From Lonicera japonica (lineage: Eukaryota; Streptophyta; Magnoliopsida; Dipsacales; Caprifoliaceae): a stretch of DNA of 64,000 nucleotides. Positions 1-10,464 of this stretch are shown one piece after another. Below the pieces are notes generated by a model, which was not told the origin of the DNA, searched no databases, and saw only the letters and a list, made by a program, of their open reading frames with translations. Location: the NCBI GenBank assembly GCA_021464415.1, contig JAKCWG010000685.1:1-64000 (forward strand), given 5' to 3'. Each line of letters starts with the position of its first letter. The first letter of the stretch is position 1. Both the position numbers and the translations under genes were made by a program.

Positions 1-1590
1 ATTATCATTTGAACCACAAATTGAGTGAAAAAAAAAATTAAGATTTTTAATTGTTGCACCATTCCCTCAAAATAATATATATAAATTTTTAAAGTGGGGC
101 AAGACTATATTCCACCCACGCTATGAAAACGACAATGACATGATCCCATGCTGCTAGGATATCAACGGGTTGAAATACTGATGCGTGCTGATTACTATTA
201 GGTTGCATTTGACGCGTATGATAAGAGAGTGGGATATAATAACTTTATCCTATCCCATATTTAATGTTCATCACGATTGGATATCTGGGCGGATTGTTTA
301 TCCCACTAAAGTTTAATTTTTATCCCATCGAGAGGGCGATTAATGAATCCCACGTAAGAGGTGGGATTGTTTTATCATGTTCAGATGGAATTAAATAATT
401 ATATCCGACTCTTTAATCCGGCGTGTCAAATACACCCTAAGGTAAGCAGAGGATGGACCCAGGCTATAGCTTGATCTAGCCCCCTAATAGTTTAGCACGT
501 CAGTATAATATACGTAATAGTTATCGTTTATGGGTAAGTTCGTTGTACTGTTACTAACTTTTTTTTAGAACTTAGAAAACAAAAGAAAAACTAGTGGCAT
601 ATATTATTTCCTGGTACGTACGTAGTGCGTGTCTGACTGTGTTAAGCATATTACTTCTTATTGTGCAAAATTTGACTTGTATGAAAGTTGTATAGAAGTG
701 ATATCATAAATATATTTATAAGCAGAAGCATATCTCGACAACCTTATTAGAGTTATTTTTATTAATTGACTCGAAAGAAATCCTACTACTTAAATGAACA
801 GAGTTGTATGTTACTAAAATATTTTTAAAAATCTATATGATATCAGGCATAATATTTCGTGTGCTTCAAATATTTGTAAATTGTTAATGATGTGATACAA
901 CTTCTGAGAAAAAATTATCATATACACAGAGACAAGTAACAAATTAACAAATGTAAAATCAAAAAAAAGAGATGTTACTGCTTGACCGCAATATGAGAAT
1001 AGCCACAGTCAAAAGAGCAAGTTTTTTCAGAATAAATAAAGCAATGCCAGCATGACCGCGATATGAAAATATATATATATATATATATATATATCCAAGC
1101 AGGTTTGAATCGCACTATCTAAATATATAAACACGTACTTGTGGTTAGAGTAACTCCCCAATTATCTAATTTTGAACCCATGAATCCGGTTATGTTAAAA
1201 ATATATTAGAAAATTTAATTAAAAGATTGGAATTCAATACCATATTTTTATTTATTTATTTGCTATTCAAATGCTGCCAAACATTATTTCTAGTAATTGA
1301 CTTGAAAGAAATATACTACTTGATCGAATACAATTACTTATTATTAAAATATTTTAATAATCTATATAATATCAATCAATATAATAATATTCGTATGCTT
1401 TAAAATATTAATAAATTGTTAATAACGTGCTACAACACACACCGAGAGAAATTTATCATATATAGAGACAAGTAACGAATAAATAACAAATAAAAAATCA
1501 AAATAAAAGAGATTTAACAGTAGACTAATAATCATATACGTGCTTTTTTCTCCTCTTTCATATTTGAAAAATGTTTTTTTCCCTTTCATA
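1..1590. repeat. Left copy of a segmental duplication (partner 24141-25465)
   Basis: Long stretches of this AT-rich segment read almost identically at 24141-25465, including the block ending in CATGCTGCTAGGATATCAA and the later stretch with TCTAATTTTGAA. The copies differ by scattered substitutions and small indels, and by the 237-bp insertion at 201-437 present only here. No open reading frame of note is seen. It resembles duplicated upstream DNA of the NLR genes. Confidence 0.8.
201..437. mobile_element. Short inverted-repeat transposon (MITE), 237 bp, TSD TA
   Basis: The left end begins GGTTGCATTTGACGCG and the right end, read on the minus strand, begins GGGTGTATTTGACACG. The inverted repeat extends about 40 bp with roughly three quarters identity. 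TA flanks both sides (199-200 and 438-439). The paralogous segment at 24336-24337 has the uninterrupted TA site, so the boundaries are read directly from an empty site. There is no coding capacity. The TA target suggests a Tc1/mariner-type or other TA-targeting family, but the ends do not match the classic Stowaway terminus. Confidence 0.85.
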
Positions 1591-2010
1591 ATAATTAAAA
1601 AGAAAGATGCTAGCATGGAATAAAGTCCATAACTTAATTTTTCTCCACCGCGTACCTTGCGGTCTCTCTTTTTTTTGTTGGTCTAATTATTATGAAAGAC
1701 TCATTGACTTTGATTATTCCAATCTATCCTCAATCTCATTCACATCTTCTGCTACATGTATAATATTGTAATACATACATTGGGTGTAATTAAATTATAT
1801 TAAATTGTTAATGACGTGCTGAACGGAGAAATTTATCATAATAACAATTAACAAATAATCAACAAAGGAAAAATCAAATTAAAAGAGATGTAACAGTAGT
1901 ACTAATATTCATATACCTGCGTTTTTTTTTTCTCCCCTTCATATTTGAGAAATGTTTTGTCATCTTCATATTCAAGCAAGTGCCAGCTTGACAGCAATAT
2001 TTGAGAAATG
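886..2010. repeat. Three copies of the ~190-bp NLR-upstream repeat
   Basis: Copies lie near 886-1070, 1413-1590 and 1800-2010. Each starts around AAATTGTTAATGACGTGCT, continues through GAGAAATTTATCATA and a CTGCTTTTTTCTCC stretch, and most end near a CAGCTTGACCGCAATATGA-like motif holding the W-box core TTGAC. The same block is found immediately upstream of TNL1 and elsewhere in the window. A regulatory role is inferred only from position and the W-box core. Confidence 0.65.
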
Positions 2011-2800
2011 TTTTCTTAATGATGCATTTAATTAGTTGATATCCATGCTCCTTGTGTGTGTGTTTTTGGTAATATATATAATATTTTTATTTATTTTTTA
2101 AATATTTTGTACTATGAGTTTTAATGTTTCTTTTGTTTGATTATGTTTATTTTTTCTATTGGGGACTATCTCTTTACTGTTGGGAGGGTGTAAGCTTTTG
2201 TATTTGGGGCTTTATTATTATTATATTTTTTCTTCATATACATAAGCAATACATGGATACATTTGGGTTTGAACCATGAGGTGATGCGACCGGATTGTAC
2301 AAGGGTGCCGTGGTTCGAACTTGAAACCTCACTCTTATAAATTCACGCAAGATCGGAGCTTTTGTTCTTTGTAATGGAAAGACTAAAAATATTGTGGCTA
2401 TCAATATTATCGCAAAAAAAGAAGAAGAGGAAGAAGAAGAATAAGAAAGATTATTATATGCTTATGTCTAATTACATTGGGTATTAAGTTTTTTTATTAC
2501 ACAAGTCACTCTTTTTTCTCCCGAAATATTAATTTTTAGAATTTCAATAATGCGATTTAAATCCATTTCCTTTTCTAGCCATCCGGACAAACTTAATTAT
2601 ATATAATTTTACTATTTTCTCTTGAAACTATGACAGATATATATATTTAACATTATAAAGTAAAATGCAATATTCACAGATAATAAATGAAACCCAATTA
2701 TATTTACAAGGAAAACAAAAATTAGTAAAATATTTATGTATAAAATAATTTGATCATTGAAGTACATAGAATCCAAAAAAACAAAATTTGTAGAAAACTA
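2011..2800. other. AT-rich intergenic DNA, no gene seen
   Basis: No coding region is recognised. Around 2325-2345 a GTGGTTCGAACTTG stretch resembles a tRNA-type B box and may be a short retroposon scar, but no A box or tail supports it. The segment ends at the CTA target site of the CACTA element. Confidence 0.5.
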
Positions 2801-2820
2801 CACTACACCAGTATGGCCCT

Positions 2821-3345
2821 TGGGCGACGTAAAGCAATAGCATACGTCGCCTAAGAAACACCTAGGCAACGTACTAATATTATGTCGCCCAAGAATATCT
2901 TAGGCGACGTAGGATATACCTACGTCGCCCCATATAATCTTAGGCGACGTAGGTATATTGTACGTCACCCCATATAATCTTAGGCGACATAGGTATATCG
3001 TACGTCGCCCCATATAATCTTAGGCGACGTAGGTATATCGTACGTCGCCCCATGTAATCTTAGGCGACGTAGGTATATTGTACGTCGCCCCCATATGTTG
3101 GGGCGACGTAGGTATATTGTACGTCGCCCCCATATGTTCTTAGGCGACGTAGGTATATCGTACGTCGCCCCATATAATCTTAGGCGACGTAGGTATATCG
3201 TACGTCGCCACCATATGTTCTTAGGCGACGTAGGTATATTGTACGTCGCCCACATATGTTCTGAGGCGACGTAGGTATACCTACGTCGCCTAAGGTACTC
3301 TGGGGCGACGTAGGTATATACCTACGTCGCCTAAGAACATGTCAT
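2821..3345. repeat. Left subterminal palindromic repeat array of the CACTA element
   Basis: About ten units of roughly 45-60 bp are built on GGCGACGTAGGTATA followed by TACGTCGCC. Each unit is therefore itself an inverted repeat able to form a hairpin. Spacers such as CCATATAATCT recur. The short open frames across the array are artefacts of its periodicity. Confidence 0.9.
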
Positions 3346-3428
3346 CTTGATTTTGGCAATTAAACATTATTTTCCTCATTAAATGCCTGTTTGATCTTTA
3401 GGTACTCTATCTCTTATAAAATAGTTGA

Positions 3429-3983
3429 TTATTTTATATTAATCAAGTTCTTAAACAAGGTTTCGGGTTTAGTTATCCCTCTAGAGGAACGGACCATCAC
3501 TTCTCTACTATTAAATGAGTGGACCATCTCTTGGTACGGGTCCAGCCCATGAAATAGACAACTCCTTACAAAACTGAATTCCGCAGTGCGGTAGGTACTG
3601 CTTGAATAGAGTTTCCCCTTATCTGACATTTGAACACTCAAGAACCCTATTTGCTGAAACACCCTATAAATGGCTGAAACGCTTTTAGAATCGATTAGAT
3701 CACTCATTGAAGATGACTTCATAATGAAATTTGTGGCGGGCATTTTAACAAGGTTTAGGTGATTCTCCAGCTGCAACTCCACCAACTCGTTGTAGGAGGA
3801 CCTTAAGTGATGCAGCAGGGGGGAACACATCTTGAATACTCATCTGAATATTCTCTTGGAGTTCCTTGGCGATAAAAAAATCTTTCAAACCAACACTAAA
3901 ACCTTCAGAATAACCTTTTTTCTCCATAAGTATCGGTTGTACAGAACTGAAGAAGCTCAGAACCTCATTGGGCCCTTCCAAAG
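3429..3983 (-). pseudogene. Captured fragment of a Pol IV largest-subunit gene (NRPD1-like)
   Basis: Minus-strand translation gives two frames that together read like the central part of a plant-specific RNA polymerase largest subunit. First comes SEGFSVGLKDFFIAKELQEN (about 3905-3850). After a one-base shift in a C run near 3820-3830 comes LRSSYNELVELQLENHL, then LIDSKSVSAIYRVFQQIGF, and finally FHGLDPYQEMVHSFNSREV and VRSSRGITKPETLFKNL, which corresponds to the bridge-helix region. From what I know of the family, the GLDPYEEMVHS and REVIVRSSRG wording separates NRPD1/NRPE1 from Pol II RPB1 (which reads GLTPQEFFFHAMGGREGL). Roughly 20 residues expected between the KLYS and AEFSFV segments are missing. 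It lies wholly inside the CACTA element, with no start, catalytic metal loop or C-terminus. It cannot encode a polymerase. NRPD1 is more likely than NRPE1, but this needs a search. Confidence 0.78.
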
Positions 3984-4862
3984 AAAATAGAAATAACTAT
4001 GTCACTGATAATCGACGGCATTACATCTCGATTAAAATCGATTTTCAACACTTGACTGTTGGAAATCGAGTGTCACTCACCGTAACAGTCAACGGCTGAT
4101 GGTAGACAAGTCTGTAACAGTTGTAATACAGTCCACAAGGGGCAGGTTTCTTAGCCTTCAACAATGCAGGGCTTGGGCAAAGGATTAGAGACAAACATGG
4201 CTATTGTTGTAAACATTATTAATTAAGTGAATTAATTGTTGAAAACGTTATTAATTAAGTGAAATGATTAAATTTTATAATTTTTTTTTAGTTTATTTTT
4301 AGTTTAAAGCTTTTAGTGTCATTTACTCAAAATATGAGATGACATGTATTAAATGTAATGTTTACTTTTACTTCTTATTTCTAAATGAAAAGTGGTAAAT
4401 TAAAGTATTTTTTACTTTTTACCTTTTAGTATTTGATAGAAGTTCATTCAACATTAAAATCAGTGTTTGTTCACACATGTTAAATATATATATAATCAAC
4501 TCAGAACTCACTATAAAAAAAATAAGCGGTATTTAACACATGCTTAACTTCAATGAAATAATTCTTTTTTATTACCGAAAATTCTTTTTCTATAAAAAAA
4601 GTAAAAAGTAAAAAATAAAAAATAAATGACTAAAACAATTAATTATTTTATATAAATATAAAAAAGAAAAAATTTATTTTAAAAACTGAAAACTCTTAGG
4701 CGACATATTAATATATGTATGTCTCCTAAGTGTTACTCTTAAGCGACATATGTAAATTAGTATGTCTCCTAAGATTTTAACAAAAAATTTGAATTTTCCG
4801 CAAAAAAAAAAGAGCCAAAAAAAATTGTCCGAAAAAAAAGGAGGCAAAATTTGAATTTGTCG
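3984..4862. other. CACTA interior, non-coding, with a small inverted repeat
   Basis: The left part (about 4010-4190) is moderately GC-balanced DNA with no recognisable frame. The rest is very AT-rich. Around 4695-4775 degenerate copies of the CACTA hairpin unit (CTTAGGCGACATATTAA and GTATGTCTCCTAAG) occur in the middle of the element. This suggests an older nested insertion or an internal rearrangement of subterminal repeats. Confidence 0.5.
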
Positions 4863-5125
4863 CCTATAAACTAAAAGCAGCTCTCTCATTCAATCCCTAT
4901 AAACTAAAAGCAGCTCTCTCATTCTCACTCTCTCAGCCGCTGCCCACCTCTCACCCCCACCACCGTCCCCCTCTCAGCCACCGCCACCGGCCCACCTTCG
5001 CCTCTCACGGTCTCACTTTGTCTTTCATCTCCTAGTCTCCCGGCCTCTCACCCACCGCCGATAGCGTCCTCCTCCCGTCCTCCGCCGGACAACGCCCTCC
5101 TCCAGGCTCCTCTTCCGCTTGAGGT
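4863..5125 (+). promoter_or_regulatory. Putative core promoter, leader and 5' splice donor inside the CACTA element
   Basis: The stretch CTATAAACTAAAAGCAGCT (a TATA-like box followed by a CTCTCTCATTC pyrimidine patch) occurs twice, at about 4863 and 4896. It is followed by about 200 bp rich in CT and CCACCG, typical of plant 5' leaders, and then GAGGTAAGACC near 5120, which fits a splice donor. T-rich, intron-like DNA follows. No downstream coding exon is found, so this may be the remnant transposase promoter or a captured host leader. Transcription is inferred, not shown. Confidence 0.45.
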
Positions 5126-5798
5126 AAGACCCACCGCCATATACATTCAGATTTTCTTCTCTCTCCATTAACTCTCAATAAAGCAGAGCAGCCACCGTAT
5201 CTCTTTCTCTCTTGTAACTTAAAAGATAACCATCAAAAGCAAAATAAGTAGTTGGCTAACAAACTATACAAAAGGGGGAAAACGTACTTGAGAGAAGGTT
5301 TTGATTAGTTTGTATATTCAAAATTTGGGGATTTTTTGGAATCAAGATCAGATCTGTTTTGTGTTTATACTCGGCATTTTGACTGTGTTACTCGAAAATC
5401 TACTATGGTGTTATACATTTAGTGATGCTCTGTTTTGGATCTGTTTTGGCTGTGAGAATATACTAATTGTTTTGTTCTGAATCTGCTTGCTATGAAGGTT
5501 GTTTACACTCGGTTAGGAGGTGTAGTTCCAGATTTATGTGCCGGGTTAAGGACCTGCTGTGTGTCCATTCAAAACAGCCGTGTACTGCGGATTTCTGCTG
5601 TGTGTTAACTCGGTTCAGTGTGCATTTGTTTCAGATCTGTTTTGCAGATTCTTCTCCTCTTAAATTCGGAACTATCCTTCTAAAATTTCCCTTGTTATTT
5701 GATTGCAAGATTTGTGAATAAACTTCTTGAAACATGTGTTTAATTTGTGAATCATTGCTGCGTATTTGATGTTATGAAATAATTCATATAAATTTGAA
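5126..5798. other. Intron-like CACTA interior, no gene seen
   Basis: This is T-rich sequence with many CTGTTTTG and GATCTG words, like a long plant leader intron. Short open frames here (for example 5467-5721) show no recognisable domain and no splice support. Confidence 0.4.
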
Positions 5799-6290
5799 TT
5801 TGTTGATTGATTGGATCTAAGAGTATCCTGTTTATAATCTGTTTTTCCAGCTCGGCAAGCTCGGAAAATATGGTCGGACAATACAAATTTGTTGATTGAT
5901 TGGATCCAAGTCTTGTTTATAATCAGTTTTTCCATCTCGGCAAGCTCGGAAAATATGGTCTGACAATATTGATTGGATCTAAGTCTTGTTTATAATCAGT
6001 TTTTCACCTCGGCAAGCTCGGAAAATATGGTCGGAAAATACAAATCTTGGTAAAATTTAATAATCAGATGTCCTCGGAAAACCTTGCTCAGGAAAAATAT
6101 TATGCTCGGCTAACAAAGCATTTTTATGAGCACGGAAATATTCGGAGATTTTTTTAGTGTATATAAGCTCGGAAATTTTCGGGAATTTTTTATGCGAATA
6201 TGAGCTCGAAAATTTTTAGGAATTTTTTTATGCGAATATGAGCTCGAAAATTTTTATGAGCTCGGCAATTTCTATTATTATTTTAATTTA
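5799..6290. repeat. Tandem repeats of ~75-85 bp with CTCGGCAAGCTCGGAAAATA
   Basis: Three imperfect tandem copies (about 5799-6048) share GATTGATTGGATC, GTTTATAATCAGTTTTTC and CTCGGCAAGCTCGGAAAATA. They are followed to 6290 by shorter degenerate units around GAGCTCGGAAATTTT. They sit just inside the right subterminal array of the CACTA element. Confidence 0.8.
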
Positions 6291-6713
6291 CTTAGGCGAC
6301 GTAGTTAAATAATTACGTCGCCCATTTAAGAAACCTAGGCGACATAAATAGTTACCTACGTCGCCTCATGTCAGAACAGAGTTGACTTTGACTTGACTTT
6401 AGGCGACGTAGGTCACTATATTACGTCGCCTAGGTTTCTTACTTGAGCGACGTAATTATGTAACTACGTCGCCTAAGTTCCAGTCAAAGTCAACTTGCTC
6501 TGACCACATAGGTGACATACCAAATGCGTACGTCGCCTTGGATATTTCTTAGGCGACGTACTTATTTGTTTACGTCGCCCATTAGCTTGGGCGACATAGC
6601 TTAAGTGACGTAGCTTAGGTGACGTAGACTACGTCGCTTAAGATACGGGCGACGTATATACATACTTAGGCGACGTACAACTTACGTCGCCTAAGAGCCC
6701 TTTGGAGGTAGTG
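6291..6713. repeat. Right subterminal palindromic repeat array of the CACTA element
   Basis: GGCGACGTA and its complement TACGTCGCC recur throughout, as at the left end but with different spacers. A larger inverted repeat is superimposed: AGTTGACTTTGACT near 6380 pairs with AGTCAAAGTCAACT near 6481. The array ends in TAGTG, the CACTA terminus. Confidence 0.88.
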
Positions 6714-7513
6714 CTAGTGAAATAATATATGAGGAAAGTTCATAACATTTTCTCCACCTTATCACGTCTCTCTCTTTTGGGGTAATTCAATGCATTAATA
6801 ATTAAAAAGTAATGATGCTAGCATGGCATAAAGTCCATAACTTAATTTTTCTCCACCGCGTACGTAACTTGCTGTCTCTTTTTCTTTTTTGTCTAATTAT
6901 TATGAAAGACTGATTGACTTTGATTATTCCAATCTATCCTCAATCTCATTCACATCTTCTGCTACATGTATAATATTGTAATACATAATTTGCGTGTAAT
7001 TAAATTATAGTAAATTGTTAATGACGTGCTGAACGGAGAAATTTATCATAATAACAATTAACAAAGGAAAAAATCTAACTAATAAAAAGAGATGTAACAA
7101 GTAGTACTAATATTCATATACCTGCTTTTTTTCTCCCCTTCATATTTGAGAAATGTTTTGTCCTCTTCATATTCAAAGAAGTGCCAGCTTGACCGCAATA
7201 TGAGAAAAGTCAGAGTCAACCTTGAAAGCGCAAGTCATTATCTAAGGAAGATGATTGGTACCTTCAATGAAATAATATTTGAGAAATGATGAGGAAAGCT
7301 TGTGACTTTTCTCCACCTTCTCGAAGTGATGAGGAAAGTTCATAACATTTTCTCCATCTTCTTGTCAATCTCTTCGATTATCCCTATCTATTCTCAATCT
7401 AGCTTATTCACAATCAGTCCTCATATTTGTCAGATCCTCTGCAATATAATTGCTTTAACTTACGCTTAAGTGTTCGAAAATTCAGTACGAAAAACTAGCT
7501 TTGTCCAAATATA
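6714..7513 (+). promoter_or_regulatory. Upstream region of TNL1 with the ~190-bp repeat and W-box cores
   Basis: The block at about 7010-7205 is the repeat also seen at 886-2010, 24735-25495 and 27045-27830. It ends in CAGCTTGACCGCAATATGA (W-box TTGACC at 7189-7194). A second W-box core on the other strand lies at 7213-7218. The region closest to the start codon, with CTTTAACTTACGCTTAAGTG, is also repeated before the other TIR fragments and TNL2. W boxes bind WRKY factors and are common before NLR genes. Function here is inferred. Confidence 0.4.
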
Positions 7514-8039
7514 ATGGCTACTGTAAGACCCCACAAAGCCTCTTCTTCCAATTGTTATGATGTGTTTTTGAGCTTTAGAGGCAAAGACACCCGAAAAACT
7601 TTTACGGATCACCTGTATACAGCTTTAGTCCAACAAGGATTTCGCAGATTACGTTTAGAGACGACGATGAGGTTGAGAGGGGCGAAAATCTCAAGTCAGA
7701 ATTGGAAAAGGCAATATGTCAGTCAAAAATTTATATCCTTGTCATATCCAAGGATTACGCGTCTTCCACGTGGTGCCTTGATGAACTTGTGATGATCCTC
7801 GAAAAAAGGAGGAACTCTCAGCATGTAGTTTTACCTGTCTTCTACGATGTGGATCCATCCCATGTTCGAAAGCAAACAGGGAGGATAGCAAAAGCATTTG
7901 CTAGGTACGAAAACCAATTCAAGGAAAAACTGGATTCCGAAGGGAAAATAAAATTTATGGAAAAGATAAAAGGGTGGAGATCAGCACTTACAGAAGTTGC
8001 TAATTTGATTGGTTTGGACTTGCGAAACCATGTTGATGG
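7514..8039 (+). pseudogene. TNL1 exon 1 (TIR), frameshifted
   Basis: The start ATG sits in the same context as in TNL2. After QQGFR the frame shifts by the +5 bp indel and reaches a stop at 7792. The remaining TIR, with SKDYASSTWCLDELVMILE (which includes the expected catalytic Glu) and LPVFYDVDPSHVRKQTG, continues in another frame to the donor at 8040. Confidence 0.88.
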
Positions 8040-9290
8040 GTACATAAGTTCCTCATTGTTCTTATAATATATCCTTGCAATATTTGCTGATGTCCTGTTT
8101 TTTCTTATTTTTCCAAAAAAGGCAAAATTTTTATTTACTCGCTAGTCGCTACATTATTTTTCTAAATTAAGATAAAGTATCTCATATTTTACTAACTAAA
8201 TTTCAAAATTTCTAATCTATCTCTTTTGCTTTTGTTTTTAATGAAGCCTCTGAAGAATCCATTTAACCGTAAGACTTTCAATTACTATCGATAACCAAAC
8301 CTCTTAATTAGTTTATAGAGGTTAATTGTTCATCCATTTTGGTGTTTTTTAGGTTAATTAAGTAATCTGGTATGAAACTTATAACTGAATACCTCTGTAT
8401 TATCACTACAGTACTTGTTGGTGAGCATATATGATATTACTACAGTTTATGTTTTGGGGAAAGATGGTTCCTAACGTGGTGTTAGTGGTCTAGTTATCTA
8501 CAATCACTAGTTCGATTATAGTCCTCGAGTTTGCATTTTTTTTTCCCCATTTTTATTAGGGACTGTTTTATTCTACCTCTTCAGTCTGAAGGGCTGGACC
8601 ATTTAGAATTAAGAGGTTTTGATTTTGTCGGATTGGTTTAAAAATTTAATTTTGAACTCTTATTTTGCCTCTTAAAAAATAAGAGGCTAAAGTCTTAGTT
8701 TTGAAAGAGGTAAAATAGCTCTTTTGTCGTTATCCTGTAAGATATATTAACTTTTTATAAAATAGGATAAGGCGAATTTGTCCGAATAACATTTGTTCAG
8801 CACTCAAATGTGATATGTTCAAACAAATAACAAATTCAGTCAAAAACAAAACAAACAGATTTTTTCGATTAAGTTTACGAACCTTAGAACCATTGTTCAG
8901 TCTCAGACTCGTCATTCATATTCAAACAACAAAATAAACGGACCCTGAGTTCCTGTTATGTTTTTCTAATAGTAAGTAGAAACCCAAAGGAGAATTTGTG
9001 AACCATGGGGGAAGTTTCTTTAGTTGAGGTTCCTTAGGATTGCGTTCCTTTATGGTTTAATCCTTCATGTTTGACTTTTACAAATTAAAAAATAATACTA
9101 TATGTCAACCTAATCAACAGACAAAAATATGACCAAAAAAACTGACCCTTAATTCGGGATAACACCGTTATATTATTATTAATGTTGTTATTTTGTGTTT
9201 GTTATTTTTATAAGATTTTATGTTTTCTTATAATGTCTCGATGTATCTAACTATCAACTTTTTTCTTATCCAATTAAATCAAATTTGTAG
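8040..9290 (+). other. TNL1 intron 1
   Basis: The donor GTACAT follows GATGG, and the acceptor TTTGTAG precedes GCATGAATCC. The intron is AT-rich and about 1.25 kb. It contains an older MITE (8559-8945) shared with TNL2 and a TCTAGTTATC/ACTAGTTCGA stretch with tRNA-like B-box wording near 8490-8530. Confidence 0.75.
8559..8945. mobile_element. Harbinger/Tourist-like MITE in TNL1 intron 1
   Basis: The left end GGGACTGTTTTATTCTACC and the minus-strand reading of the right end, GGGTCCGTTTATTTTG, form imperfect inverted termini. TTA flanks the left end. The TNL2 counterpart (30116-30494) ends in CCC followed by TTA. Presence in both paralogues dates the insertion before their duplication. The family call rests on the TTA site and GGG...GTTT termini only. 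Confidence 0.5.
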
Positions 9291-10379
9291 GCATGAATCC
9301 AAGTTTATCCAAAAAATAATAAAAACAATTGGAGATAAATTGAGGCGCACAACCTTGGATGTTGCTCTATACGAATTGGAATAGATTCTCGAGCCAAATA
9401 TATAAATATGTGGCTACAAGACGAGTCAAATGTTATTAGCATATGTGCTATTTGTGGGATGGGCGGAATTGGAAAGACAACCATCGCAAAATTTGTTTAT
9501 AATCAAAACTCTGATAGTTTTGATGGTAGTAGCTTTCTCGCAAACATCACTGAAGTATCAAAACGACCCAATGGTTTACTTTGTTTACAAAGACAACTTC
9601 TATTAGATATATCTAGGAGGAAACAAGGAAAGATACATAACATTGATGAAGGACTCGTAAAGATCCGAAATTTTGTTTGTCATAAGAAGGTGCTTCTCGT
9701 TCTTGATGATGTGGAACAAGTGGATCATATATATGCCATACTCGGAATGCAAGATTGGTTTTTTCCAGGAAGTAAAGTCATTGTAACTACTAGGCATGAG
9801 AGGTTGTTGAAGCCTCATCAGATTTATAAAGTGAAGCCGTTGGATCAAGACGAATCAGTTAAGCTCTTCAGTTTGCATGCCTTTGGAGAAGATTGTCCTA
9901 TTAAAAGTTACAAAAATCACATAGAAAGGGCTGTGCAAATTTGTGAAGGACTTCCATTAGCTCTTAAAGTTATAGGTTCTTCTTTGTCCGGGAAAAGTGA
10001 AGATGAATGGGTCAAGGAATTAGCAAAATTGGAAGCAATACCTCACAATCAAATTCTCAAAAAACTTCAAACCAGCTACGACTATTTACAAGATGACTAT
10101 GACAAAAGAGTGTTTCTTCATATTGCTTGTTTCTTTGTTGGAGTTGATAAAGATTACACAATCACAATTCTAGAGAAATGTGATCTTCACACAAAAATTA
10201 GAGTTCAAAATCTAATTGATCGATGTCTTTTAACAATTGAAAATTGTAATTTATTGAGAATGCACAAATTAATTCAAGACATGGGACGAGAAATTGTTCG
10301 CCAAGAATCACATGAAGCTGGAGAGCGTAGTAGACTATGGCATCATGAGGATGCCTATCGGGTATTGAAAACTGAAACG
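9291..10379 (+). pseudogene. TNL1 exon 2 (linker and NB-ARC)
   Basis: HESKFIQKIIKTIGDKL starts the exon. A one-base deletion near 9375 then puts TAG in frame. From 9408 the frame is open through the P-loop, kinase 2, RNBS-B (GSKVIVTTRHERLL), GLPL and RNBS-D to the donor after VLKTET. If translated from the ATG at 9408 this would be a TIR-less NB-ARC, but no promoter supports that. Confidence 0.85.
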
Positions 10380-10464
10380 GTAAAAAATTCTCATGCGTGT
10401 ATGTGTTTATTACTATACATGTATTATAATGACTGATCCTTTTTTTTTCTTGTTATTTTAATAG

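Larger units (their letters stand above)
2801..6713. mobile_element. CACTA (En/Spm-type) DNA transposon, 3.9 kb, non-autonomous
   Basis: The left end begins CACTACACCAGTATGGCCC and the right end, read on the minus strand, begins CACTACCTCCAAAGGGCTC. The 3-bp sequence CTA is duplicated at 2798-2800 and 6714-6716. Both ends are followed inward by dense arrays of GGCGACGTA in both orientations, the subterminal repeats in which CACTA transposases bind. No transposase-like reading frame is visible, so the element would need a transposase from elsewhere. The interior holds a promoter and leader-like region (4863-5125) and a fragment of a host gene (3429-3983). CACTA elements are known to carry host gene pieces. 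Confidence 0.92.

Noticed and set aside
2980..3255. Minus-strand 91-codon open frame
   Set aside because: It is produced by the periodic palindromic CACTA repeat; the peptide is a repetition of TYDIPTSPKNIW-type units with no gene features.
2821..3345. CRISPR-like array of regular repeats
   Set aside because: The repeats are palindromic CACTA subterminal units, spacers are short and mostly alike, and this is plant nuclear DNA.
5467..5721. 84-codon plus-strand frame in the CACTA interior
   Set aside because: Cys-rich but with no recognisable domain, no splice support and T-rich intron-like composition.
8485..8535. tRNA-like A and B box wording in TNL1 intron 1
   Set aside because: No cloverleaf can be drawn and the copy in TNL2 has diverged; at most an old SINE scar.
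9408..10436. Independent NB-ARC gene starting at 9408
   Set aside because: The frame is exon 2 of TNL1; the ATG is internal and the upstream linker and TIR exon are present in shifted frames.
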